Under the pieces are notes generated by a model, which saw only the letters and a program-made list of their open reading frames with translations, was not told the DNA's origin and made no database searches. This document shows, piece after piece, positions 43,235 to 52,536 of a DNA stretch of 64,000 nucleotides. The DNA lies in contig CAZCBH010000006.1 of NCBI GenBank assembly GCA_964496875.1, forward strand, positions 52,220 to 116,219, given 5' to 3'. The stretch's first letter is position 1; each line of letters starts with the position of its first letter. The position numbers and the translations under genes were made by a program. Source of the DNA: RI-106 sp964496875. Lineage in GTDB: Bacteria > Cyanobacteriota > Vampirovibrionia > Obscuribacterales > Obscuribacteraceae.

Positions 43235-44779
43235 ATGAATAAGTTCTACGTAACTACTGCTATTGACTACGTGAATGCGACGCCGCACATCGGTCATGCC
43301 TACGAAAAAATTGCCGCCGACATTGTTGCCAGATATCACAGAATGAAAGGCGCCGACGTCTTCTTTCTGACCGGGGTGGATGAGCATGGCTCCAAGGTGG
43401 AGAAATCCGCAAAAGACGCCGGAAAAGAACCAAAAGAATTCTGTGACGATATGTCCTCCAAGTTCGAGGCTGCCTGGAAAAAATTGAATCTATCGAACGA
43501 TCATTTTATTCGAACCACCGACGATTACCATGAAGCCTCCGTTCAAGGAATCTTCAAAAAACTTCTGGACAAAGGCGACATATACAAGGGTACCTATGAG
43601 GGTCTCTATTGCGAAGGCTGCGAAGACTTTGTCAGAGAAAGAGATCTGGATGAAAACGGTAACTGCCCCAACCATATGAAACCGCCCAGGAAACTGGAGG
43701 AGAACAATTATTTCTTCAAGCTGACCGAATACAAAGATAAACTTCGACACTGGATCGATGCCAATCCGGACTGCATCAAACCGGAGGGAAGAAAAAAAGA
43801 GATCCTCAATCAACTAAACGATCCCGAGCTAGGCGATTTCAGCGTCAGCCGGGCAAGACATTCTCTTACCTGGGGAGTGCCGGTACCCGGAGACACCGAG
43901 CAAGTCATATATGTGTGGATCGATGCCCTGAGCAACTACATAACAGGCATCGGCTATCCCCACGACATGGAGAAGTTCAAACGCTACTGGCCTGCCGACC
44001 TGCATCTGATAGGCAAAGACATCAACAAATTCCACTCTATCTTCTGGCCCGCACTTTTGATGGCTGCCGAGATAGAGCCGCCGCGGCAGGTCTATGCCCA
44101 CGGCTTCATCACCGTCAACGGCAAGAAGCTGAGCAAATCCCTGGGCAATGTCATCGACCCGAACGCCTTAGTAGACGAGTATGGTGCCGACGCCGTGCGC
44201 TACTACCTGATGGCTGCCACCCCCTTCGACAACGACGGAGATTTCTCGACCGAAGATTTCATCAAGCGTGTCAATGCAGAGCTGGCCAATAACCTGGGCA
44301 ACCTCTTGAACCGCACTCTCACCCTGGTCGACCGAAACTGCGACGGAATCGTACCGGATCAAGATCCCGAGCACATCCTTCGCAAGCAGGCCAATGAGAT
44401 ACATGTGGTCTTCGACCAGCACATGGAGAAATTGGAATTCGCCAAAGCGATTGATGCCCTCTTCGCTTTAGTAGACCAGGCGAACAAATACATGAACGAC
44501 GAGAAGCCCTGGACCCTATTCAAAGAAGGCAAGAAGAAAGAGGGCGAAGAGGTGCTGTTTACCTGCATGGAAGTCTTGCGACGCACCGCCATGCATATCT
44601 ATCCTTTCACTCCGGCACTAGCCCAGAAAATCTGGTATCAACTGGGCAACGATGATGACATCGGGGTTATAGGCGATCGCAAAGACGACGATATGTTCGA
44701 CATGCTCAAACCCGGAGCAAAAGTGCGCAATACCGGTCCGGTCTTCAACAGACTGGAGCTGGTCGAAGCTGCCGGCTGA
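43235..44779 (+). CDS. metG: methionyl-tRNA synthetase
   Basis: 514 residues. Charges tRNA-Met. The Rossmann core starts FYVTTAIDYVNATPHIGHAY with the HIGH motif at 18-21. The CP zinc site is CEGCEDF ... CPNH. The KMSKS loop is KLSKS (about 296-300). The anticodon-binding helical domain follows. No C-terminal tRNA-binding (Trbp111) domain, so the short form. It has AAGG upstream of the ATG. The next gene starts 4 bp after its stop. Confidence 0.96.
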   Translation: MNKFYVTTAIDYVNATPHIGHAYEKIAADIVARYHRMKGADVFFLTGVDEHGSKVEKSAKDAGKEPKEFCDDMSSKFEAAWKKLNLSNDHFIRTTDDYHEASVQGIFKKLLDKGDIYKGTYEGLYCEGCEDFVRERDLDENGNCPNHMKPPRKLEENNYFFKLTEYKDKLRHWIDANPDCIKPEGRKKEILNQLNDPELGDFSVSRARHSLTWGVPVPGDTEQVIYVWIDALSNYITGIGYPHDMEKFKRYWPADLHLIGKDINKFHSIFWPALLMAAEIEPPRQVYAHGFITVNGKKLSKSLGNVIDPNALVDEYGADAVRYYLMAATPFDNDGDFSTEDFIKRVNAELANNLGNLLNRTLTLVDRNCDGIVPDQDPEHILRKQANEIHVVFDQHMEKLEFAKAIDALFALVDQANKYMNDEKPWTLFKEGKKKEGEEVLFTCMEVLRRTAMHIYPFTPALAQKIWYQLGNDDDIGVIGDRKDDDMFDMLKPGAKVRNTGPVFNRLELVEAAG

Positions 44780-44783
44780 TTTT

Positions 44784-45626
44784 TTGATGATGCTTCTGGT
44801 ATTGATTCTTCTTCTTTGCTCGATGGCTCCTGCCGCGGTGTCGGCTAAAGCGGCCTTCCAATCTAAAGAGGGCATGATCAAGAGTGCCGACGTCATCGCT
44901 CTGGTGAATATTGTCAAAGTCGAGAAAGTGAAAACGCCCGGCAAACCCTTTGATTATGGTCAAAAAGCAATTGCCGAACCTATCGAAATCCTGAAGGGCA
45001 GCCTGCAAAAAAATGCGGTTTTACTCGGCGACGAGAATTTCATCTGCGCTCAGGTCAAGTTTAAAGCGGGGCGAGCACTGGTTTTTCTCAAACAACAGCG
45101 CGGTTTTTATACCGGCAACAACTGGGGACTTTCGGTTCGTCCTGTCACAGGCGTCGGGCAGACAGAAAGAATCGACTGGTTTGACGGCAAAAATGGATTC
45201 AGCGTAAGTCCCCAACCCAGATTGGAGGTCTTCAAAGATATCGACAGAGTATTAAAATCGGTGACGCCATCGTATTTAAAACCATTAACAAAGGCAAAAC
45301 GATTGACTGATGCCACCATAGGAGAAGGCGAGAGATCTACCATCTACCCGATCTTCAAAAGAGCGCTAGATGACACGTCCCTGAAACCAAATCTGCTAAC
45401 CGACCTTATAAAGAGATCCACACCGGCTGGCAAAATCTACCTGGTCATGGTTCTGATGCGCCGGGATCAGAATAGCGCCGATAAACAATTGAAAGAGCTG
45501 GAGAAAGACTCTACTGCTGTGGAATATCAGAGTGGCTGCGAAGTCTTCCCAACAACGGTGGGCGAAGCGGCCCACTCTCTGCTGGCAGAGAGAAAGTTCA
45601 TGGATATCTCGCCTCTATCGAAATAG
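44784..45626 (+). CDS. exported hypothetical protein
   Basis: 280 residues starting at TTG (44784) or one of the two following ATGs. A signal peptide (LLVLILLLCSMAPAAVSA) ends near residue 22. The first half resembles proteins with an ADVIALVNIVKVEKVK beta module and GRALVFLKQQRGFYTG; the second half is helical with no motif known to me. It is only 4 bp downstream of metG, so it is probably co-transcribed. I cannot assign a function. A CTCTAT/ATAGAG hairpin lies across its stop codon. Confidence 0.65.
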   Translation: MMMLLVLILLLCSMAPAAVSAKAAFQSKEGMIKSADVIALVNIVKVEKVKTPGKPFDYGQKAIAEPIEILKGSLQKNAVLLGDENFICAQVKFKAGRALVFLKQQRGFYTGNNWGLSVRPVTGVGQTERIDWFDGKNGFSVSPQPRLEVFKDIDRVLKSVTPSYLKPLTKAKRLTDATIGEGERSTIYPIFKRALDDTSLKPNLLTDLIKRSTPAGKIYLVMVLMRRDQNSADKQLKELEKDSTAVEYQSGCEVFPTTVGEAAHSLLAERKFMDISPLSK

Positions 45627-45641
45627 AGTCCGCATTTTCGT

Positions 45642-45647
45642 TATAAT
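45642..45647 (+). promoter_or_regulatory. -10 element just before the first kinase start
   Basis: TATAAT lies with only 6 nt between it and the ATG at 45654, so a transcript starting at the usual distance would begin at the start codon (leaderless). No Shine-Dalgarno precedes the ATG. No good -35 is visible 17 bp upstream. A preceding CTCTAT-cgaa-ATAGAG hairpin at 45613-45628 could end the metG transcript weakly. Confidence 0.4.
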
Positions 45648-45653
45648 CATGGC

Positions 45654-47219
45654 ATGAGCCTGCCGGAGAAGACAAACGATAAACTCGTACCTGATTCTAT
45701 CGAATCGTCAGATTCTTCAGAATCTGATGAATTCGAAATCAAGTACGAACCGGTCTGCCGAAAACTATACTTGCTCTGGTTGGCGGCGCTAACTTTTATC
45801 CTTGTCCTATGCGCCTACTGCATTTTCTCAGGAAATTCACTTCCGGTTCAGGCGACGCCTTTCTTTATTGCCTTGGCCACCGTAGCACTGCTCGGCTGGC
45901 TGACTCTTCTGCTACTACCACTGACACCAGGGAAAAGAAATCTGATCCGATTAACTTCCGAAGGACTCGCCTTTCCATCGAGTTTTGCACCGGATCTACT
46001 TTTCCGACAAAGCCGCAGCTGGAGCGATATTGCCGGTGTTTTACTAGGCACCATGTTTGTGGAAGGCAAGAAAGGCATCTATGAATACGAACTCGAATCG
46101 GCCAAGAACAAACGAAAGGTTTTTATCTATTTCAAATCCGGCGGTCATGCCGCTATCGATCTGACCTGCCTCTCGAAGGAGGACTCGGAAAAACTATTTC
46201 TAGCCATCGAATCATGGTGCCTGGACTTCAGCCGCGCCCCTATTCCCAGGCAGAAGATCGAAGAGAATAACGACAGCTTCGGCAAGAACCAGCAGAATAG
46301 CGGCAAAGAAGCAGCACTGGAATTACCCCAGACCTATACGGAACTCTGGGAACAAGAGATGCAGGATCACTTTTCTGCCACCAACTTCATCCCTCTCAAA
46401 AAAGGTGACACCATACAGGAAGGCCGCTTCCGGGTAGTGATGCCACTTTCCTCCGGTGGTCTTTCGGCGGTCTATCTAGTAGAGTCACGGGACAAAGAGC
46501 TGCGTGTATTGAAAGAAGCGGTTATTCCCGAACGTGTCAGTCTGCGGGAGAAAGCCCGCGAGATGTTTTCCAGGGAAGCCAGCCTGCTTCAGAAGATCAA
46601 TCATCCTAATATTGCCAGGGTACACGACTATTTTGTCGAGAACGGCAGAGACTATCTGTTGCTCGACTTTATAGCCGGCAATACCCTCCGCCAGCAACTG
46701 GCCCAGTATGGACCTATTAGCGAGAGTGAAGCCCTGGAATACGCCCTCGATATGATCGCTCTGGTAAGCTATCTCCATGACCTCAATCCTCCGATTATCC
46801 ACCGGGATCTAAGCCCGGACAATCTGGTCGTAAAGGAAGACGGCTCTCTAGTATTGATAGACTTTGGCGCAGCGAACGAACTGATAGGCACCGCCACCGG
46901 AACCCTGGTGGGCAAACAAGCCTATATGGCTCCGGAACAATTTCGAGGCAAAGCCGGTAAAGCAAGCGACATCTACGGCATAGGAGCCACCCTCTTTTTT
47001 CTACTTACCGGGGTCGACCCGAATCCTCTGACCTGTTCCAGTCCCAGAAAAACAAACAAAGAAGTCTCTCCGGTCACAGACAGCATAGTTGCGTCTTGCA
47101 CCGAACAGAAGATAGAAGATCGAGCCCAATCTCTCCAGGATTTACATGCTCGAATTCAAACGGTGATTGAAGAAGGCGGCGGCGCAATTCTAGACATTTG
47201 TCCTTCTGGGGAGAACTGA
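45654..47219 (+). CDS. membrane-anchored PH-like Ser/Thr kinase (HRDLSPDN type)
   Basis: 521 residues. Two N-terminal membrane helices (about 43-63 and 75-94) are followed by a small beta module (LTSEGLAFPSSFAP ... RSWSDIAGVLLG) resembling a bacterial PH-like domain. The kinase domain begins IQEGRFRVVMPLSSGGLSAVYL, keeps the catalytic Lys (LRVLKEAV), HRDLSPDN with its Asp, and IDFGAAN. HRDLSPDN and YMAPEQFRGKAGKASD instead of HRDLKPEN and APE are shared with the next kinase. It heads a run of four genes ending in a Clp ATPase. Confidence 0.85.
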   Translation: MSLPEKTNDKLVPDSIESSDSSESDEFEIKYEPVCRKLYLLWLAALTFILVLCAYCIFSGNSLPVQATPFFIALATVALLGWLTLLLLPLTPGKRNLIRLTSEGLAFPSSFAPDLLFRQSRSWSDIAGVLLGTMFVEGKKGIYEYELESAKNKRKVFIYFKSGGHAAIDLTCLSKEDSEKLFLAIESWCLDFSRAPIPRQKIEENNDSFGKNQQNSGKEAALELPQTYTELWEQEMQDHFSATNFIPLKKGDTIQEGRFRVVMPLSSGGLSAVYLVESRDKELRVLKEAVIPERVSLREKAREMFSREASLLQKINHPNIARVHDYFVENGRDYLLLDFIAGNTLRQQLAQYGPISESEALEYALDMIALVSYLHDLNPPIIHRDLSPDNLVVKEDGSLVLIDFGAANELIGTATGTLVGKQAYMAPEQFRGKAGKASDIYGIGATLFFLLTGVDPNPLTCSSPRKTNKEVSPVTDSIVASCTEQKIEDRAQSLQDLHARIQTVIEEGGGAILDICPSGEN

Positions 47220-47224
47220 GCCTT

Positions 47225-48925
47225 ATGGACGGAGGAGAAGCAGAGGACAAGGTTCAGAATCCCGGATCACCGCGAGGTTCACTGGCAAAGCGCTATTTCA
47301 TCTCGAGAAACATTGTCAGACCACAAGACTATGATGAATTCTGGATTCGCTACAAACCGGAGAGAGTCGATCAAAAAGCGACCGGCAAACTGGCGTCCGT
47401 ACTCACCAGCACCACCCTCATCCTCTTTCTCGGCCTGGCAGTCACCTATTTTATAGTTCCGCTTCAATCGCTATCACTCTACCTTTTCCTGGCGTGGTTC
47501 ATCAGTCTGGTGGTGTCCTTTGCAATGGCTCCCAATTTGCTGATGCGCTATCTCTATCCTACCCATATACAGCTCTCGGAATCCGGTATCCGGTTGCACT
47601 GGATCAGGCACTGGCTTCAGGCTTCCTCCATCAACATAGACTGGGAGAGGGTCTCCCATGTAACGACATCGGATCGAAGAGTCTTTAAAACCCTGAGTGT
47701 CGAGGTGGAATTCAATATTCAGGCAAGGGGAATATCCGCCCTGGACAAAATCGTTTTTGCAGCCCTGGCCCCAGTCTTGAGCTGGGGGTGGATAAGCAGC
47801 GACAGACCGTTGCTCAAATTGAATATAAACGGTATCGCATCCAGTGACGATAGAAAAAGGCTTCAGTCTGCCTTAAAAAAATTCCTGCCCTCTTATAGAA
47901 TCGAACCCAAAGTAGCCGATGACCTAAACATGTATATCAAGTTCGATTCCTACACCGATATATGGCTGGATACACTGTCCGCTTCCAGAACGACTTCCTC
48001 ATACGGTAGTATCACCACCGGGGTTCTACTGAGCAATGAAACTTATAAGGTTGTAGAAGAGATTGGCTCCGGAGGCGAAGCCCGGGTATACCGTGCCGAG
48101 TTGCTCAAGCCTATTCCAGGAAGCATGGGACTGGAAGGCGTGGCCCGAAATGAAACCCTGGTGGACATGTCCGACATGGCGGTGATGAATGCACCGCTGG
48201 AACTAGAAGACAGAAAACCGCATTTGTCAAAAAGCGATTCACCACAGGTAGTACTGAAAGAGTTTATTCTCCCGGCCCAGGCCGGAGTCAACGCTCGCCA
48301 GCGTGTGCTGGAGAACATCAAGGCAGAGGCTGTCCTGTGGAGAAAGCTTCGCCACCCAAATATAGTCCGCTTATTAGATTTCTTTGCCGAGGACCAGAGA
48401 GCCTACCTGGTTCTAGAGCATATCGAGGGCCAGTCACTTAAAGCTCTGGTAGAAAGCAGCCAGCATCCCCTCGATCAAAAACAGGTGACCGATCTCGCCC
48501 TGGTCATGTGCGACATCCTTGGCTATCTGCACAGAAAAAGCCCTCCTGTCATTCATCGGGATTTCAGCCCGGACAATTTAATCCTTGACAAGGGTGGCGT
48601 GCTCAAACTGACCGACTTTAACATAGCCCTGCAGCTGGAAGCGGACTGCAACAAAAGGGTAGCCGGCAAGCACCCGTATATTCCGCCGGAGCAATTTCGC
48701 GGCGAAGCATCTCCCCAGAGCGACATCTACGCTTTCGGCTGCACTCTGCATTTCCTGCTCACCGCCAAGGATCCCGAAGCGCTCACGGTCTCGTCACCAA
48801 AGCTCTTCAATGACCAAACATCCACAGCCCTGGACCGCATCGTTCAGAAATGTACAGAACAAAGCCAGGCCAGTCGATATCAATCTATGAACGAAATCAA
48901 GTCCGACTTGATAGCCTGCGGATAA
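47225..48925 (+). CDS. second membrane-anchored PH-like Ser/Thr kinase with DFN in place of DFG
   Basis: 566 residues from the ATG at 47225, with GGGGAG about 11 nt before it. Domain order matches its neighbour: two membrane helices (about 63-108), a PH-like beta module (IQLSESGIRLHW ... INIDWERVSHV), a helical linker, then the kinase. The glycine loop is IGSGGEARVYRAE; a roughly 50-residue insert precedes VVLKEF; HRDFSPDN has the catalytic Asp; the metal-binding motif is TDFNIAL, not DFG. It starts 5 bp after the first kinase ends. Activity may be altered by the DFN change (inference). The two are likely a tandem duplication. Confidence 0.85.
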   Translation: MDGGEAEDKVQNPGSPRGSLAKRYFISRNIVRPQDYDEFWIRYKPERVDQKATGKLASVLTSTTLILFLGLAVTYFIVPLQSLSLYLFLAWFISLVVSFAMAPNLLMRYLYPTHIQLSESGIRLHWIRHWLQASSINIDWERVSHVTTSDRRVFKTLSVEVEFNIQARGISALDKIVFAALAPVLSWGWISSDRPLLKLNINGIASSDDRKRLQSALKKFLPSYRIEPKVADDLNMYIKFDSYTDIWLDTLSASRTTSSYGSITTGVLLSNETYKVVEEIGSGGEARVYRAELLKPIPGSMGLEGVARNETLVDMSDMAVMNAPLELEDRKPHLSKSDSPQVVLKEFILPAQAGVNARQRVLENIKAEAVLWRKLRHPNIVRLLDFFAEDQRAYLVLEHIEGQSLKALVESSQHPLDQKQVTDLALVMCDILGYLHRKSPPVIHRDFSPDNLILDKGGVLKLTDFNIALQLEADCNKRVAGKHPYIPPEQFRGEASPQSDIYAFGCTLHFLLTAKDPEALTVSSPKLFNDQTSTALDRIVQKCTEQSQASRYQSMNEIKSDLIACG

Positions 48926-48999
48926 CTCAGCCTAGGATAAATGGCAAAAATCTATTAGAATTGCCGAAATCCTCGCCAAAGGGAAAGGAATCCCATTCT

Positions 49000-49875
49000 A
49001 TGACCGTCAAAGCAACATTTCCCACCAAGATATCCCTCGGGAATCTCTATTTTGCCGAAGAGAGATTTCCGCACCAGCGCAACTGGCTCGGAGAAGCAGC
49101 CGGAGAATTCTCTCTGGAGATTCCCCCGGGGAAGATGCTGGGTCTGGCGCTCTCGGGTCAGGTAGAGGAAGAGATGCTAGAGGAGCTGGCCGGTCCGATG
49201 AGCATTCTCAGCTCCCTCGATCTCTCCACGGTAAGATACTCGGCAAAATTTATTTCCACAATCAGTCAGCTCGAGCGTATCAAAGAGTTGAGGCTCGATT
49301 TCACTCCATTCGAAGACAACCATGTCCAGTTTCTGAAATCTCTGCCGGAACTCTCTACGCTCTGGTTGCTCTTCACCGCCATTTCGAACAAAGGCATCAA
49401 GAATCTTTCGGCTCTGCCGTCTCTCACTCATCTAGTCCTCAAAAACACCGAAATCACCGATGCCGGTCTCAGCCATTTAAGAGAGTTCAAAAGCTTGAAG
49501 ACCCTGCTTTTGCCGGGACAAATAACCGACAAAGGTTTTGAGGAGCTGATTCCTTTAGAAGAGCTTTTCCATCTCGACGCCTCAAACAGCAAAATAAGCG
49601 ACAACGGGCTGCGTTCTATACAATGCTTGAAAAATCTGCAAGCTCTCTATCTATCCGACACCAACCTCACCGATAGCTGCCTGGACAGTTTTGCCGAACT
49701 CACCAATCTCTCTACTCTTTTCTTGAGCGGAACGAAAATTTCAAACAAAGGGATACCGGCGCTAAGTACCTTGAAGAGCCTCTCCTACATCGAATTACGG
49801 GACACAAAGATAACCGAGAAAGCAGCAGATAAACTGAGAGAAGCCCTGCCCCAATGCGAAGTGGTTTCTCAGTAA
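49000..49875 (+). CDS. cytosolic leucine-rich repeat protein
   Basis: 291 residues from the ATG at 49000; the GGAAAGGAAT upstream supports this start over the earlier in-frame extension that overlaps the kinase gene. There is no signal peptide. About eight GALA-type LRRs follow an N-terminal non-repeat part; each has the pattern L..L.L..T.I.D.GL (for example LTHLVLKNTEITDAGL, LQALYLSDTNLTDSCL, LSTLFLSGTKISNKGI), about 24 residues apart. It lies between the kinases and the Clp ATPase, 3 bp from the latter. It may be a binding partner or adaptor for them (inference). Confidence 0.88.
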   Translation: MTVKATFPTKISLGNLYFAEERFPHQRNWLGEAAGEFSLEIPPGKMLGLALSGQVEEEMLEELAGPMSILSSLDLSTVRYSAKFISTISQLERIKELRLDFTPFEDNHVQFLKSLPELSTLWLLFTAISNKGIKNLSALPSLTHLVLKNTEITDAGLSHLREFKSLKTLLLPGQITDKGFEELIPLEELFHLDASNSKISDNGLRSIQCLKNLQALYLSDTNLTDSCLDSFAELTNLSTLFLSGTKISNKGIPALSTLKSLSYIELRDTKITEKAADKLREALPQCEVVSQ

Positions 49876-49878
49876 GCT

Positions 49879-52524
49879 ATGGATAGCCTGGTATTTGACG
49901 AGAACCTGGCCCTTATCTCGAGCGAGATCGAAAAAGCGTTCAACGACTATCCATTCCCTGAGGTCATGCCCGAACATGTTCTGCTTGCAATCCTGCGCCA
50001 GAATTGTGAGATATTCTCGAGACTGGCTAATTTACTGAGTCTCAAGCTCGGCTATCTGGAAGGCAGCGTGGTGCGCTTTCTTTCCGGCGGAACCTCCATC
50101 AAGAATCCAAGCTATGACAAAGCGGAGTGGCAGGACATAACCGACTTCATCTTTATCGACGCCGATAAAATAAGAACAATTCTCGGTCACGAAAAACTGG
50201 GAGTGGAGCACGTTTTCTGCTCTCTATCCAGAGTTACGGGCACAGTCACTTTCGAGATTCTGCAAGATCTCGCTATGCACGCCGATCTAATTGCCCAGGC
50301 GATCTCGGTTCTTCATGAAGACTCGAGGCAAGCCGGCACCACCCTTGAAACCAGGGCACATCATAACCAGGGCAGCAATGACAAAATCGATTACGGCAAT
50401 GAATTCGGCATCGATCTAACAGCACTCGCCTTAGAAGCGAAGCTGGATCCGGTCATCGGCCGAGACGAAGAGATACGCCGAGCCCTCAATATCCTGGCGC
50501 GCAGAACAAAGAACAATCCTGTGCTAGTCGGTGAAGCCGGTGTAGGCAAAACCGCCATAGCCGAAGGACTGGCGATTAAAATCGCTGCCGGGGACGTGCC
50601 GGTGAGTCTCAGAGGTCACAGAATCCTGAGCATAGATGTTGGCTCCCTGGTCGCCGGCACAGCCATGCGCGGTGCGTTCGAATCCAGACTCAAAAACCTG
50701 ATTGAAGCCGCAACAGAAGCCGGTCGCAACACGATTCTCTTTATAGACGAGTTACACTTGCTGGTTGGAGCCGGCGCCGTAGGCGATGGCGCCCTGGATG
50801 CGGGAAACATACTTAAGCCCTACCTGGCAAGAGGTCTGATCCGCTGCCTTGGCGCCACCACCATCAGTGAGTATTCGCGCTATATCGAAAAAGACCCCGC
50901 TCTCGCCAGACGGTTTCAAAAGGTCTTGGTCAAAGAGCCCAGTCCATCCCAGACCCTCTCGATACTTAGGGGTTTGAGAAGCAAGTACGAAAGCTACCAT
51001 GGTGTGAGAATTCACGACTCGGCGCTGGTGGCGGCGGCAGAGCTGAGCGGGCGATATCTGACAGACAGGAAGCTGCCTGATAAAGCAGTGGATCTCATAG
51101 ACGAAGCCGCCTCGCGAAAAGGCATGGAACTCGACTCGACACCGATTGAGCTTGATTCCATCAACGAAAACATGCTGCACCTCGAACTGGAGAGAGCCTC
51201 TCTCGAAAAAGATGAAGAGACCAAAAATGGCCGGCGCCTATCCGAGATAGACAGCCTCGTCGAGTCGTTGAAGTCTAAAAGCGATGAGATAACTTTGGCA
51301 TGGAGGCAATCGAGAGAAGGGCACCAGAAGCTGGGTCTTCTGAAAAAACGCATGGAGAGACTGGAAAACGAGATTGCCAGAGCCAAGCGAGATAAAGATT
51401 TCAAGAAAGCCGCCGTATTAGAGAGGTCCATGGCCGATCAGGAGAAAGTATATAAAGAGGTCCAGGAGAGCTGCCATTCTAATAAAGATTTCGTCAGCGA
51501 CCGGGATATTGCCCGACTGCTCTCTGAATGGACGGGGATTCCAGTAAGCAGCCTAGAGGCAACCGAGACGAACCGTCTGCTTTCCCTGGAACAAGAATTG
51601 AACGCCTCGGTGGTGGGCCAGGACGAAGCACTGAAGGCGGTGGCGCAAAGCATTAGAATCGCGCGAACCGGTCTTGCCAGCGCAGAAAGACCGATAGGCA
51701 GTTTCCTTTTTGCTGGTCCCACCGGTGTCGGCAAGACCGAGGTAGCCAAAGCCGTAGCGAAAGCACTTTTCCCTGGCGCAAAAGCCCTGATTCGACTGGA
51801 TATGTCCGAGTACTTCGACAAGTATACGGTCGCGAGATTAATCGGCGCCTCCCCGGGCTATGTAGGCTTCGAAGACGGAGGGCAACTGACTGAAGCCGTG
51901 AAAGCAAATCCTTACTCTTGCGTTCTCTTCGACGAAATTGAAAAAGCCCATTGCGATATCTATAACATTCTCCTACAAATTCTCGATGAAGGCAGGCTTA
52001 CAGACGCCAGAGGCAGGGTGGTCGATTTCAGAAATACGGTTATCATCCTGACATCCAATGTCGGTGCGGATTTAAAAGCCGAGACGACTTCTGTCAAAAA
52101 AAACCCCAGAGCAGGTGTCGATTTAAAAGGCTCCCGGGGAATCGATACCCTTCCTCCTGCGTTCAGAGACGAATTACAAAAGGTCTTCAAACCGGAGCTT
52201 CTAAATAGGATAGACGAGATCGTCCTGTTCAAGCCTTTGAACAGTGGTGCTTTGAGCAGCATTGTCGAATTACAGCTAGATGAACTACGCCGTCAGCTAA
52301 AAAGCAACGGACATGACCTCCTTGTCAGCCCCCGGGCGGTCGAGCATATAGCGGAACTCTGTGCCGACACCAATTATGGTGCCAGGCCTATAAAACGAAT
52401 GATCAGAAATCTTATTCAGGTTCCTATCTCCGAGCTTATTCTGGAGAATGGCAGTGGGTCAGAGACCGAAAGAAGAATTGAGATTGATCTGACCGACGGC
52501 GAGATCACGGTACAAACGAACTAG
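49879..52524 (+). CDS. Clp/Hsp100 AAA+ ATPase (ClpB/ClpC-like)
   Basis: 881 residues. N-terminal Clp-N domain, then D1 with GEAGVGKTAIAEGLA (Walker A) and FIDELHLLVGAG (Walker B), a coiled middle region (about 410-540, KKRMERLENEIARAKRDKD), and D2 with GPTGVGKTEVAKAVA, VLFDEIEKAH and NRIDEIVLF (sensor). A ClpC-type UVR (FKKAAVLERSM) is hinted at within the middle region. The loop after the D2 sensor, where ClpC/A carry a (I/L/V)GF ClpP-binding motif, has KKNPRAGVDLKGS with no such motif, so disaggregase or unfoldase without ClpP is more likely (inference). It closes the kinase-LRR operon. Confidence 0.9.
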   Translation: MDSLVFDENLALISSEIEKAFNDYPFPEVMPEHVLLAILRQNCEIFSRLANLLSLKLGYLEGSVVRFLSGGTSIKNPSYDKAEWQDITDFIFIDADKIRTILGHEKLGVEHVFCSLSRVTGTVTFEILQDLAMHADLIAQAISVLHEDSRQAGTTLETRAHHNQGSNDKIDYGNEFGIDLTALALEAKLDPVIGRDEEIRRALNILARRTKNNPVLVGEAGVGKTAIAEGLAIKIAAGDVPVSLRGHRILSIDVGSLVAGTAMRGAFESRLKNLIEAATEAGRNTILFIDELHLLVGAGAVGDGALDAGNILKPYLARGLIRCLGATTISEYSRYIEKDPALARRFQKVLVKEPSPSQTLSILRGLRSKYESYHGVRIHDSALVAAAELSGRYLTDRKLPDKAVDLIDEAASRKGMELDSTPIELDSINENMLHLELERASLEKDEETKNGRRLSEIDSLVESLKSKSDEITLAWRQSREGHQKLGLLKKRMERLENEIARAKRDKDFKKAAVLERSMADQEKVYKEVQESCHSNKDFVSDRDIARLLSEWTGIPVSSLEATETNRLLSLEQELNASVVGQDEALKAVAQSIRIARTGLASAERPIGSFLFAGPTGVGKTEVAKAVAKALFPGAKALIRLDMSEYFDKYTVARLIGASPGYVGFEDGGQLTEAVKANPYSCVLFDEIEKAHCDIYNILLQILDEGRLTDARGRVVDFRNTVIILTSNVGADLKAETTSVKKNPRAGVDLKGSRGIDTLPPAFRDELQKVFKPELLNRIDEIVLFKPLNSGALSSIVELQLDELRRQLKSNGHDLLVSPRAVEHIAELCADTNYGARPIKRMIRNLIQVPISELILENGSGSETERRIEIDLTDGEITVQTN

Positions 52525-52536
52525 AAAAAGTTGCTC

